From: Kalaharituber pfeilii
Taxonomy: Eukaryota > Ascomycota > Pezizomycetes > Pezizales > Pezizaceae
Assembly (NCBI GenBank): GCA_015179045.1
Contig: WHUZ01000032.1
Location: forward strand, 496,001 to 560,000
DNA: 64,000 bases
Direction: 5' to 3'
The notes under the pieces: generated by a model
Database searches by the model: none
What the model was told of the DNA's origin: nothing
What the model saw: only the letters and a program-made list of their open reading frames with translations
Part shown: piece after piece, positions 15,048 to 26,898 of the stretch
How the letters are laid out: the number at the start of each line of letters is the position of its first letter
Position numbering within the stretch: position 1 is the first letter of the stretch
Program-made: the position numbers and the translations under genes

Positions 15048-16176
15048 CTCACCTCGGTGCGAGAAACAGCTGATTTCGCACCTTGTAAGCTTGGGACAAC
15101 GACACAACCATCCTGCTGGAAAGTTCGAACTAGCAACTTGCTCCCTCTGTCCCAAAGTGACAGGGGTGGGAAAGGGTGATCTATGAAGAAGGGCAGGCTG
15201 GCAGGCCGCGAAGGTTTGTAGGGATGAATTTACTTCTACGAGGGCAATTGACAGAGATTTGGAGTCTACATCCGAGGCGCCTGGCATAGTCTAGGTTGAC
15301 CTAAGGCCCTCAGAGACATGTCGTTGTCAGCGACGTAAGTGCTAAAGCACCAGACGCACGGGGGAGGGGAACGAAAAAGTAAAACGCAGAAAAAGAAATA
15401 TGATGATTGCATGGAATATTCCACGATTTCCGAACTGGCGGGAATGATGTCGATTGTCACTCCAAATCTGCCACCCAAACCTCACAAATTGCTCTGATGC
15501 AGCAGGGTATCTCTGATCTCCTGCTTTGCATTTTTTTTTATTTTTTATCCTTTCTTTCTTTCTTTCTTCTCTTTCTCCCATTCTCCCATTCTCCCATTCA
15601 TAGCGGGGCTTTGCTTTTTCTCGCTGCTGTCCTGCCTGTGCTGCTTCCCTGCATACCTGCATACCTGCGCCAATGTGGTCGTCCATCTTCAGCGTCTCTC
15701 TCGTTGGGCAGAGCCAGTGTCTCGCGCAAAGTCGAGCGCTGTACGCCCGATACCCTGTGGGGCATTGCAGCTGGCCGGCAGTGAAACAGCGCTCCCCCAC
15801 CCACCACGCCGTGGTAGAGCGCTGCGCTGCGCTGCTATTGCCCTCTCTTCTTGGGGCCCAATCCTCCCACTCCTGAGGAAGGGCCCCTGCACTGGCTGCA
15901 GAGGCGTCGGCCGAAGACCCCTGCACCCCTGCGCTTAGCATCCAGGGCGCCTCAGCATCTTTCTCGAAGTTTTTTTTTTCCCCTAATTTCCTTCTTTCGA
16001 AAAGCTGTAACACCCGCAGTAAGCTGGGCTAGTGGCTGCAATAGCTAAGCTACAGCGCTACCAGCAGGGTTCTGCCTGGGCTTGCGGCCCTAGAGCTGAT
16101 TTTCTGATGCCTTGGAAATTTCTCTCGCGCTGGAGCCATTCCCATAAGGCGCGCATCGTGACGCATCGCCCCGGAA

Positions 16177-16218
16177 AATGAATGAATGAATGAATGAATG
16201 AATGAATGAATGAATGAA
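16177..16218. repeat. AATG tetranucleotide microsatellite
   Basis: About ten uninterrupted AATG units, followed by slightly degenerate GAACGAGCGAATG. Confidence 0.9.
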
Positions 16219-16425
16219 CGAGCGAATGCATGTATGTGGGTTCCCAGGCCTCTGCTGAGAAGCGTGCTAGTGCTAAATGTTCATCCTATTTTCAGCAGAC
16301 AGCACTATACCGCGCGCAGCGGTATGTTATTTCCCCAGACCCTCGGGCGAGCCCTCTGTGCATCGCCCTTCCCTTCGTTTGAATTCGCAGTCTACCCAGC
16401 AGCGGCGAACCACTGAACGAACATC

Positions 16426-16465
16426 TACAGTACAGCACAGTACAGTACAGCACAGCACAGCACAG
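16426..16465. repeat. TACAG/CACAG pentanucleotide array
   Basis: Eight head-to-tail 5-bp units alternating TACAG and CACAG. Confidence 0.9.
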
Positions 16466-17460
16466 CTGTAGCTAAGCCGTCCGTTCGGGTGCTTCCTCTG
16501 CTGCGCCCGCTACTGCTTTCCTATTGCCACTCGTTGCTTGTTACAGGTCCTGTGACAGGACGCTTCCTTTGCTTTGCTGCTTGGACTGTTGCGGTTTGCC
16601 CCCATTGTTAGTTTGCCCGCGGCCCTGTTCCCTCCCATAATTTCGGGTCGTTCTGGAAGTTTTCCCTGCATTCATTATAGCCGGACCCGGGACGGGGAAC
16701 AAAGACACCAAGCTCCATCAGGCAAAACGGCGGTCTGAGGACGCGGATAGGAGTTCAACGAGGAAACAGCCTAGGAACTACACCGTAGACCAGGCATTTT
16801 TTCTAAGGTGGATGAGGCCTGAGATTTCTCAGTAATAACACATTCACGGCTACGTCCACTCATCTGGCGGGATTCGCCTCTGCCACCGCCGCGCCCTCGC
16901 TCCACAAGTATCCACATCTAAAACCGATCGAACGAAGGGACCCCCCCTCTCCCCCCTCCACCCCCCCCCCGGCCCAACCCAACAACTAAAAAACCCAACA
17001 TTCCTTCCCTGCGATTATCCTTCCTCCATACATATCTCACTACCCACTGGGACATCCACGCTCCTTTGACTTCTTACGCTCACTCTTTAGCTGCCTTGTC
17101 CCTGCTCTCTCCTGCGTTTACCAACGCTTACTGTCTGTGAGCTCCGTCATTTCAATGCCCAGTCCCCACCATTAAAACTTCGAACACCCGGTTTCCAGTT
17201 GCACACCTTCATTATCCAGCCTTGTGGCCCGTTTCCGGATCTGTTCAAACTTATTTCCAGGCTCGATTCTACTCCACGAGGGAGTATATATTACCCAGCT
17301 CCCCCCCTCGCAAAAGAAAAAAAGAATATACCGAACATCATCAACAACTATCGGCCTGCCTCCTGACCTTACACAGCGTCAACATCACTCATTATATCAG
17401 GTCTTCGACTCTCATATCATCCATCATCAATAGAACCATACATCAACAACAGCAGCAACA

Positions 17461-18687
17461 ATGTGTTTACCGTTTAAACAAATGTTAAAGAGGCTCAGGT
17501 CAAAACGTCGCCAGCCGACATTGGAGCAGTACTTCCAGGAGAAATCGAGGAGCTTTGAGTCAACAACAACTGTCGACTTTGCTTCAACTGCCTATTCTTC
17601 GACAAACGTCTCCTTCGTCAAGGAACCACCACTCCAAGTCCGAGAGATTGGTATCAAGGAGAGCAAGAAGGCTGCAGCATCATTAGCCCAGGCCTTCAAG
17701 GATGATGAAGTCGCTTTCTACTTTTTGACGACACCTAAGGATGCTCACCGAAGTGAGAAGGAGGTATGGAACCTCCACACAAAAATCTTGGAGTACACCG
17801 TGAAGGCCCATTGCCGGAAGGGACTTGTCCTTGGTATTGGCGAGAACTATGAAGGTGTCGCATTGTGGTAAGTTTTAATGCCTGGCAAAAAATTCTTCCC
17901 TACCATCTAGTGAAACAAGGATTAGTATGTTGACACTTCGTCTGAAAATTAGGATGCCCCCCGGCCAAAATATGGATGACTGGTGGACGATATTACGTAG
18001 TGGGATGTGGAAATTATGGTTCAAACTCAGCTCTGAGGGCAGGAAACGGTGGTTTGACGAATTTTTGCCCAAGTTACACGACACCAAGTAAGTCAATCCC
18101 GATGGGCCAGGCCCTCTTATCTCGTCGCACCTCAAAGTTGCCGGAACAGGGGGGGAAAGGCGATTGCTTCCATTTTTCCGGATCATGGTTGCTAATTTGC
18201 GATTCTTTCGTGTTTCCAGAGAGGAAGTTATGGGTGACAGAGATCCCAACAGTTGGTAAGTTACAGGAACCCCTCATTGCGTCCCTTTACAGCATCGCTG
18301 ACTAAACAATTTTTCCTGCAATACAGGTATCTTGTCTACATCGGTGTCATCCCAGAAGCACAGGGTAGAGGGTATTCACGCAAACTTGTGGAGCATGTTA
18401 CAGTTATGGTAAGTCCCATCTAGTTTCGCATCTCTTCAGCAATGTTTCGCTTTAAAGGTTTACATCCTGCTAATAATCCATCCCACCTATTGTAGGCTGA
18501 CGCGCTGAATGAACCATGCTACGTTGAGAGCAGCGCCCGCAAAAATGTCGCTATCTACGAACGATTCGGCTTTGAGCGGCTTACAGAGGTCATCCTAGAT
18601 CGAGGTGAAAAGCCAGTGATGTTGGATATCATGGTTAGAGAACCAGGCGTCCACTGCATCACCCACTCGGAAAAGCCTAGTTATTGA
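17461..18687 (+). CDS. GNAT-family N-acetyltransferase
   Basis: Predicted acetyl-CoA-dependent N-acetyltransferase of 283 residues; the substrate is unknown. Five exons are inferred: 17461-17867, 17953-18087, 18220-18255, 18327-18408 and 18496-18687, all with GT-AG introns and frame-consistent joins. The acetyl-CoA-binding core is WYLVYIGVIPEAQGRGYSRKL (split here: WYLVYIGVIP, then EAQGRGYSRKL), where QGRGYS is motif A. It is followed by the C-terminal strand region CYVESSARKNVAIYERFGFE, typical of fungal GNATs of this class. The N-terminal about 60 residues are basic and variable. The start is the first Met, preceded by a CAACAGCAGCAACA leader. The gene is isolated, with about 16 kb of gene-free DNA before it and 8 kb after. 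The fold call is secure; the function is open. Confidence 0.9.
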
Positions 18688-20199
18688 TCAACCACACCCA
18701 TTGGTCACTCCAATCCTGATAACCGTACAACAACGCAGTCGAAAAAGCAATAACTAAAAATATACAACACAAAAGATAACGAGATGATACCCCTGAACGA
18801 TATTTTAGCAAGATAGACTTGGATCGGATCGGATATTAGAATTTGGACTTTGCCTCGCGGACGGATAAGACAAAAGCAGTTTTTATTTATTCACATTTTC
18901 ATTATTCCCCGGATTTCTAATTATTAGTATTACTTTTTACTTCCGCCCCCCCCAATATTCCCCAGTTTCGAGCTCCACAGTATACTAATGGTTCCATCTA
19001 TATCGCCTTTTAATTTCCTTACCTTCATATTTGCATTTGATGGGTTATCTGGAGTTCAGATTATATAGGTCTGCTTTGGTGCGTTTACTTTGTATTTCCT
19101 TCCCCCCCTCTTTACTTATCTTTGGGACTTTCGACATGGGTGGAGCGGTTTATTTTCACTTTTCTTATTGGTCGCTTTTCGGGTTTGTCTTGTAATATCA
19201 CTTTATTCCTTTAACTCCCTTCTCCCCTCATCCTCCAATCCTCCTACTCCCCTTAACTCCACTTTTTCATATTCAGCATAGACATTGGGCGGGGACACTT
19301 CATTTTTTCCTTTCTCTTACACAATCTTGCATTTTGACATCGGTGCCTTGGGTTTGCTATTTGCAATTTTTTTTTTATTTTTCTACCTTTGTCGTTTATA
19401 CCTCGGTTTTATCTTTTTAGAATGTTTTCTTGGTGGTTTTCTTGTGTTTGTATCTTTGCATTTGTCTTTTAGTTCTTGATTTTGCTGGGTACAGGACGGG
19501 TTAGGTATAGAATTTACTACTATGTATGTCTAGTACTGTTACAGGAATCTGCGGATAAGAAGAGGAGGATAGAAAAAGATTTTGTAATTTAGAAAGGGCT
19601 GACGGAGGCTGGGTCTTCGGTCGGACACTAATTTGAGAGCAGGGAATGGACGAGAGGGGGATAGGGGGGAAGGCATGGGCTGCAATTTTTTTGCTATGGG
19701 TAGATTTGGGAAACAGAGTGAAGGGGGGGGTAGGAATGGGCTGGACGAGATTAAGGAAAGCAGAAACACATAGTATACGGTCAAAAACAAGAGCTAAAAA
19801 TTTCATAATATAATCAATTAAAAAAAATAAGAAATCGAGAAAAAATAATTTGGGTATGTGTCCATGCCCAAACGAATTACACGTGCAGAAAAAATCCATG
19901 AAACATTCATGATTAGTGATTCACGGTGAATTGACTTGGGGTTTACAGTTAACGTTGATTAATGCGAAGTTTGGGAAGCGCTTTGGCTCCAACATGCCTG
20001 GGTCCAGCCCAGCCTACACCCGTGGTCCCCAAGATTTGATAAAGTGACAGATTATCATGAGTGATAGGCACAGAGCGCTTGGTTGCGTTGGTTGCTTTGG
20101 TTGCTTCGGTTGCCTTCTGGGAGGGGGGAGGGGGGAGCATACTAGGTCATTGACTCAACGCCCTTTTTTACTTTTTTTCCCTCAAAATATCTTTTTTAA

Positions 20200-20227
20200 T
20201 TTTTTTTTTTTTTTTTTTTTTTTTTTT
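20200..20227. repeat. Poly-T run (28 nt)
   Basis: 28 consecutive T preceded by several shorter T runs from 20164 onward. Confidence 0.85.
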
Positions 20228-20852
20228 GAGGAATAGGAATTGTACTCCACCGCGGGGGTGACGGCCGGAGAAGGTGCGAAGATCCTTCATACTGGGAGCT
20301 CTACGATGCTTCTGTGCTGCCTCGAAGCTCACCTGTCCACCCCGAAAATTGTTCCGAGGAGGTGAAAATGATTTTGATGTTTTACATGCACCCTATTTCC
20401 GGCTTGATAGCCCCTCCCATATGCATATTCCCCCATCAAACAGGACACGGGGATGAGCACAGATGGCAACTGGCATGCAACTGCCGGCTTGCGGATTGTG
20501 TCTGTGCCTGTGTGTATGATGATGTGGACTGCGAGTTCTGGACAGCGGCGTAGGAGGACGGAGGGAGGAAGGAGGTGGTGGGGGGGAGGTGAAAGATAGG
20601 TGGGCAGCGCTCATGTTCGCATTTTGGCTTTCTCCGCCGGTATCTTACTTGCTCTACTCGCTCCAGAGACGTTCCCTCCTCCGGTCCGGCCGGGGTTGTC
20701 ATGGACAATGGCATACACTGTACGGACGGGAGGGTGGCCACCTGGGGTTGAAAGGGAGAGGTGCATAGAGAAGCAAGGTGTTCAGACATGCATGGTTCTA
20801 GATGCGCAAAGGTGGCGAGAGGGGCCGAGGTGGGCGTGGAGGAAAGAGTGAA

Positions 20853-20921
20853 GGAGGGGAGAGGGGAGAGGGGAGAGAGGGAGAGGGGAGAGGGGAGAGG
20901 GGAGAGAGGAGAGGGGGAAGG
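20853..20921. repeat. GAGAGGG purine tract
   Basis: About 70 bp of GAGAGGGGA-type units on the + strand, an almost pure purine strand. The open frames through it are low-complexity Arg/Glu/Gly. Confidence 0.85.
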
Positions 20922-21235
20922 GGATGGTGATAGCGTTGCACCTGATGATAATAATGATGCTACTGATGCTCACGCTGGCGGTGCTGCCAGAGTAACTACA
21001 GCTTCATACTTCAGGGCTCAGCAGGTGTATGCGCGGATGTTTTCAACCTACAAAGAACATGGAGTCGCACACACCCAGCGGCGGCTGTTGCATAGGTAGC
21101 AAGTTCGTGCGCGCGTTCCGCAGGGTACACAAGCTGTGGCCAAGGAGTGGCGCCCACGGCACAGCATGAAGCACGGTGCGAGCGGACGGCACTGAGATAT
21201 GGGATGTGATGTGCGTTCTAATGCTGTTCCATGCC

Positions 21236-21251
21236 GGGGGGGGCGGGGGGG

Positions 21252-21290
<39 letters not shown>
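21236..21290. repeat. Poly-G tract with a 38-nt uninterrupted G run
   Basis: Positions 21236-21290 are G except for two C. The last 38 bases are uninterrupted G, giving strong G-quadruplex potential on the + strand. It starts a local GC-rich block reaching about 21720. Confidence 0.9.
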
Positions 21291-21291
<1 letters not shown>

Positions 21292-21819
21292 GACAAGGCG
21301 CGCACTCACAAAGAAGATTGCGCACGGTGTGCGATGGCCAGCGGCCATGGCCCAGGCTGGCGGCGAGCGCGCTACACGACAGATCTGCAAGCGCATAGGC
21401 ATTGCGTTGATGCCTCCCCAAGGCCGTCGGCGCCGAGGGCCCGCTGCGGGTATGCGCGGGCGGGCGGTGGGCGGCGGGCGGCGGGCGGTGGTAGCGGGGA
21501 GCCGTCTCGTCTGAGCGAGGGATTCTCGTCGCCCGCCTGGCTCTGCGTCCGCCCTTTCCGTCTGGCGCCGGCGAAGGCACGGCCCAGGACAGGCTCAATG
21601 CCTCGAAGGCGCCCGGCGGGTGGGCTGAAGCTGCCGTTGCTCTCTTCTCGGCCCCTATGCGCCTGTGTATAGCGCACATCCGGTTCCGGTAGTCCCGCAA
21701 GGCCCCGCTTTCCAGATTTAGCAGTCGGCCCCATGACCGCTGCCGCCAGACACAAAATGTAAAAATAACAGAGGCGGCTACTACCCTAACAGGAAATCCG
21801 CATAAGCGCATCATACCTC

Positions 21820-21911
21820 TTTTTTTCCCTTTCTTTCTTGTCTTTCCTTTTTCTTTATTCGAATTCCCCCCCCCCCTCTCCCCTCCCCCCTCCCCCCTCC
21901 CCCTCCCGCCC
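21820..21911. repeat. CT/C-rich pyrimidine tract
   Basis: T-rich then C-rich pyrimidine tract on the + strand with CCCCCCT/CCCTCC units. Its purine-rich complement has G-run spacing compatible with quadruplex formation. Confidence 0.8.
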
Positions 21912-24900
21912 CCACAACGTCAGCTAATAGACTTGAAACACAGGCAAGTCGATGCTGCTCTTTCTACGGCACCCATTCGGCCCCCACTCGGTAGATGCTC
22001 CACTTACCTAAGAAGAAGCTGCATACATCATCCAGACGTCAATTCAACCAATCTTATGCAATTCTCCTCACGCTCCTAATTCCGCACGTCTGGCTGCCAT
22101 ATTTTCATATGATGGCTGACATCCCGCGTCTACGTCGCCATTCGTTATAATTTCTGCGCTAACAGTTGATTGCATAGAACAAGTCCCCAATATCTTGGAA
22201 CCCTGCGGAGAAAGCCCTTGCTTCTCTACAAAGCTACGTAGGTCTCCAACTCGCCCCAAAGCAGTATATATCGAGAGGATCTAATTGGCCTTGGCCTGGC
22301 AGGGTTCTCGGTTATGGTCTTGAAGTACGATCCACCTTCGCCTTTGTTATAAACCCATGCTTGAAGTTCTGAGGATCGATAATCGAATTTCACACAGGAT
22401 CTGGATATTGTAGGATGTGGGCAGATATTGACTGATCATTCCCATTGGTGGCAGTAATTCAGTCAATCACGATATACGTCCATCGATTTGCGATCGATTT
22501 GATACTCACTTATGGGAGTCATCATACTAGTGATGGTGACACAGATTCACGTGGAGAAGATGTGGTGATGTAAGGAGCTTGGGCCGGAAGGAGGCTTGCA
22601 GGTGCTGCACCGTACAGGTACACTATCGAGACTAAGAAAAGTAGTTGGGTCCCCATACATGTATGCGGTCTCGTATGTATGTAGGTATAGTATATGTACG
22701 GGGCAGCTAACATGTACTTAGTTGAACAGGCTGAATGCGGATTGGGCGGCGTGGACTACCGCCTAAGGAAATCTATTTTGCAACATTACCTCGTGAAAGC
22801 TGGGAGGGCTCACCTCAGCTTTCCATTTACCGCCCAGCCCATCTTTACTCCTTGCCGGCACGGGCACTCTTGATTTTGAAGCAAGCTAACTACCACTCTA
22901 GAAAATTAGTCTCGAAAACCCTCTCAGCTCGCATGTATCTCGTCTTACGTGCCTGCCTTGAAGACCTACGTGTTCAGCTTTCTTCATGTAAAAGTACATA
23001 CGTGCGTAGAGTCAATAGCGTGGCCGCCATTACAATTGCGCTTGACGTATAATCCACTGTGCTCAATACTTGTCTAGGAAATCTATAGCGATCGCCGACA
23101 CATACGTACGACCTGCCGCACTGCTTTCAGGCTCAACCCGCGCTGCGGGAACGCCGGTGTAGATCGGTGTTAGAAACCGGCATATGTTAGGTATATTGAT
23201 TGTCGTGAGATAAACTCTTTTACAATTTTTCACAGATCGTCCAAATTACGATAAGTTGACTTTTGCTCCCCGCGTCTGGTAATAATCCCGGGAAACTAAA
23301 CAATCAGATACCCAAGTTTGATATAGTTATACCCTATAGGAAAAATTGGGGAGGCGGGATCAGCTTAGAATGAGGGATGACGATGCCCGACAAAGTTTGT
23401 TATTGATGTTCAAATTAAGCCATGCAAGGAGTGCTGGAGATCAAGGTGTGCTGCAGGGTTGGAAATTGGAGATCACGGGACTTGGAAGCTACCTATGGCG
23501 GTGGGACTAACCCATGGCATATCCTGGTTATGGCCGGCATGTCCGGGGGTCTAGCTAGGGACTCCATATTGACCCGACCTCTCCCGCCGCCTCCTCCATA
23601 ACATAAACGAAAGCAGGCATCAATTTAGTTTCTTTCCGGCCCCTCGGTTTTCTCGAAATTGCGAATCCCACCAAACAAACGAAGGGGCCTTACGAACGTG
23701 GCATGGTGACATTAAACCTTGGTATCATAAAGAGACAAAGCTTACAAAGATGTATTCCAATCATACAGATCCTCCATATTATTCCAACTACCGGGACTTA
23801 CATAATATCCAGCCAGGTACAAATGCGCTTCACCGTAAGAATAACATGTTGTACCTTGCCAGGGGGTGGAGCATGGATGGTTGTGGTCATGGATGAGTCC
23901 AGGACCAGGGCCGGAGGGGGGATCCCAAGAACGTTACGGGGCTAGTGTTTGATATCGGACATTCTAGAAACAGATTCGAAGGTTGTTCAATTGTACTAAG
24001 CCGTGATTCGGTGTAAGGTCAGGCGATTTACCGACTACTTCCTCTAGCTTCTAACGACCTTAAATTAATGAGATATCCTCCATTCTATATATTAAAGGCA
24101 ACTTATCAATGATCAAATGCCGAGACCGAAGAGCCCTATCCGGGGTTGTCCAGATGAATCATTCAGTTATTTCCCCCCAATGTAACAGTTGTAACACTTG
24201 AATGTCCCCTGGCCCTGCATGTCACCATTTTGCCATCTGCCATGCTTCCGGCGGCCATTTTCGCGTGGTTTGAGATTGGTTTCCGCGTTCTCTGAAGCTT
24301 CTATCCAGGCTTCAATCTTTCCATCTTTCCGAACGCCTAACGCCTGCAGAAAGGTTACTTTCCGCCCCCAGCCATTGCTGAAGTGCGTTACCGCATTGGT
24401 ATATAGGGCCTAAGTGCGTTTGAACTTCACTCCACTCTATGCATGCACTCTAGACTACGTACGGTACGGTACAGGACAGTGAACATTGTGGAGTAGAATG
24501 CCAAACACGTCAAAGGCCAGCTACGGTCATGTGCCTTGTTGCCTGGCCCATATCCATATTCTCGGGGATATTGTCTTGTAAAGTAGAGTATATCGGCAAG
24601 CAGCAAGTGTATAAATCGATAAGCAAGTTATGCACCTATATAACTAAGGACTGCTGGATAAAAGTTACTATACAATGGTCTCGTGCCCAGTTCACTCAGA
24701 ATTGAAATAATATTACTGACGCAAGGAACTGCACCCCCACACCCAATGAATTCCTTTCTTTTAATTCCGTTACATTTCTTATGTTAAGTAACATTCCTAG
24801 ACACGAGATTAGTACCTTCTATAAGCTCTGGATAGACGCCAGAAAACAGATAAAGGGAAATGAGATTGAGAAACACAGTTTTAATTGACAAAGTTTGCCA

Positions 24901-26898
24901 GCTAGCTTTTCTAAAGGAGCTATGCAGGAAGAAGGGTACACTTGAGCTCTTTTGTCCAAGGTTCGCGCGCTGGCGATCTAGGGGTACATATGTGGATTGT
25001 GAGCCCGGAAGGGAAGGCTTCTGGAAGAGACAGCTTGGAGGTTGGAATGGATTGTTCGGGGGAGTGAGGTTACGCCCAATTTCTCGCTCTACGAATAATG
25101 ATAAGCAAGGTATTGTTAACTTTTGTCTTTCTTTGGATATAGATGGCGTATGTTGGAAAAATAATTTTTTGGAAAAAGTAAAAAAAGTCAGCCTGATTGT
25201 GAATATACCGGAAAGTAGAAGGATATGCTGTAATAGAGGGGAGGGGAGAGACGAGAGAGGACAGCTTGTTAGTCCAGTTCAGTATGCATTGCAGCAGGTA
25301 AAGCGACATGGTTACTACCCTCTCACACCGTGTAGTAATACATTCAAGAATCACGGGTGAGCTGCAGCACAACATTCGACCTACCTATCTTTGTTCTATC
25401 TCCACATCCACGCTCTCGAGGATTGGAGAATCGAGAACTGAGTAAGGGTGCAGGAAGATGTCATGGAGGAGAGCGAGCGAGCAAGGGAGCGAGGAGGGGC
25501 GGAGCCTAGGACCAGATTGATCCTGAAGGAGGGGCTGGCGGGAGGGGGGAGGGGGGTGTATGGATGTGCGAGAATGGAGGGAAGATGTAAGTGGTTTTCA
25601 CGAATGGCTGCAGCATCACTAGTCTCCTCGCGGTGGGCTGGTTGGGCCGGGTTGGCTACATACTTGCCTGCCTGCGTTACTTGGCCTGCGTGTTCGCTGC
25701 GTCTATGCAATTGATAGTCAAATCAGCGCGGCTCCGTTCCCAAACTCGCGACCTCCAATATCGAGTGAACACTTACTGATCTATAGCGATGTCGCAGGCC
25801 TAGAGCAATCCGGTCAGTTAGAAAGTCATGTCATACTCGCTTCTTGCTCGCCTTTGCAATTTGCACTGCATTCTCACTCGCTCGCGTCCTCCAGATCTTG
25901 GCTGACTACGGGCCTAGCGAGTTTGAGCGGGCCCAGGCTTGCCTTGGACGCTGCATTGCTGTATGTACCTGTACGTGCTAGTTGGGCCTAGGGTGGAGGA
26001 AAGGATGTATGTGCGAAGAGGAGGGGCTGGCATCGCTGGTGGGTGCTGCCGATGTGGAGGAAGGAGCGAGAGAAGGCGGTGACCCAGCAGCAGCAGTTTA
26101 GTCAGTCAGCCAGGAAAGCGAAAACGCAGCAGGATGACTGGTGCTTGATGCTACTGTACATAGTACTGCCGCAAGTGGTTCTTTGGACAACTTTGCTGGC
26201 GCGCTCGCAGGGTCGCCTTGACCTGCCCAGGCATAGGCCGGCGCTAGCCCCGATCAGGATACGTATTGATCTCAACCAGATATATTTACTTTTTTCCCAC
26301 AGGCAAAATATCAACATATCAAATGGGCGTCCGTTCTCGCAGAGCAAAACTGTGCCGCGCAACTACCAGCGTACTTCCCTTCTTCTTCCCCTACCCCCTT
26401 CCCCAGCGGCCCCTCCCCCACCTGCCCTGCCACATACCTAGCCCTGATCGCACACTGCCAACAAATCTCCACGTAGTCTCAGAATTCCTTCTATCATGCT
26501 TCTAACGACCTTCTATGGATTAGATTAGGGTCCGGTTAGCATCCACATTAGCAACGTGGGACGTGCTAGACAAATAGCCCCCCGCCTTCTGATGACCTGC
26601 TCCTTGCTCTGGCCCAGCCTCCGGATTACCGCCGCTGCCACATAGCTCACCATGCTACCTGCTCCCTTCTCTTTCTGAGTTTGGATGACGTTGTGAGCAT
26701 ACTTTCGATCCTGTACACCGGATCACCGATTCAGAAAACCTAGCAATTCCCAGGCCCCTCGTATATAGGCTAGTTCAGCATTGCCCACGTCAGAGATAGC
26801 CATATTATACACCCTCATATAGGAAAAAAAAAAAAGTAAAATTTAGAAATTGGCCAGCACTGTCTATGAGACTCCACTCCCAGCCACCACGTACCCTC

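Larger units (their letters stand above)
15043..17460. other. Upstream region and probable 5' leader of the GNAT gene
   Basis: No convincing gene. It contains CT-rich tracts (15540-15600, 16920-17000), an AATG tetranucleotide array and a TACAG/CACAG array. From about 17300 to 17460 the sequence is rich in CAACA, CATCA and CAACAGCAGCAACA directly before the start codon, which is typical of a fungal 5' untranslated leader. The 223-codon minus-strand frame at 15342-16013 is low complexity and rejected. Confidence 0.45.
18688..26898. other. Gene-free region between the GNAT gene and MLH1
   Basis: About 8.2 kb. The first kilobase is T-rich and probably includes the 3' untranslated region of the GNAT gene. 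The remainder holds homopolymer and GA/CT tracts (listed separately), a GC-rich block at about 21200-21720, and short frames without recognisable homology. The best unsupported frame is 166 codons at 24860-25360 (+). No RNA gene is seen. Confidence 0.45.

Noticed and set aside
15342..16013. 223-codon minus-strand open frame
   Set aside because: Composition changes abruptly along the frame (charged Lys/Glu/Arg repeat from a CT-rich tract, then Phe-rich), with no recognisable domain. It crosses simple repeats and is best explained as chance.
21199..21814. Overlapping long open frames on both strands in the GC-rich block
   Set aside because: Poly-Gly, poly-Pro and Arg/Ala runs arise from the poly-G tract and stop-poor GC-rich composition. 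They show no domain.
24860..25360. 166-codon + strand open frame
   Set aside because: No recognisable family, no splice partner, and no support beyond openness. Left unannotated as a gene.
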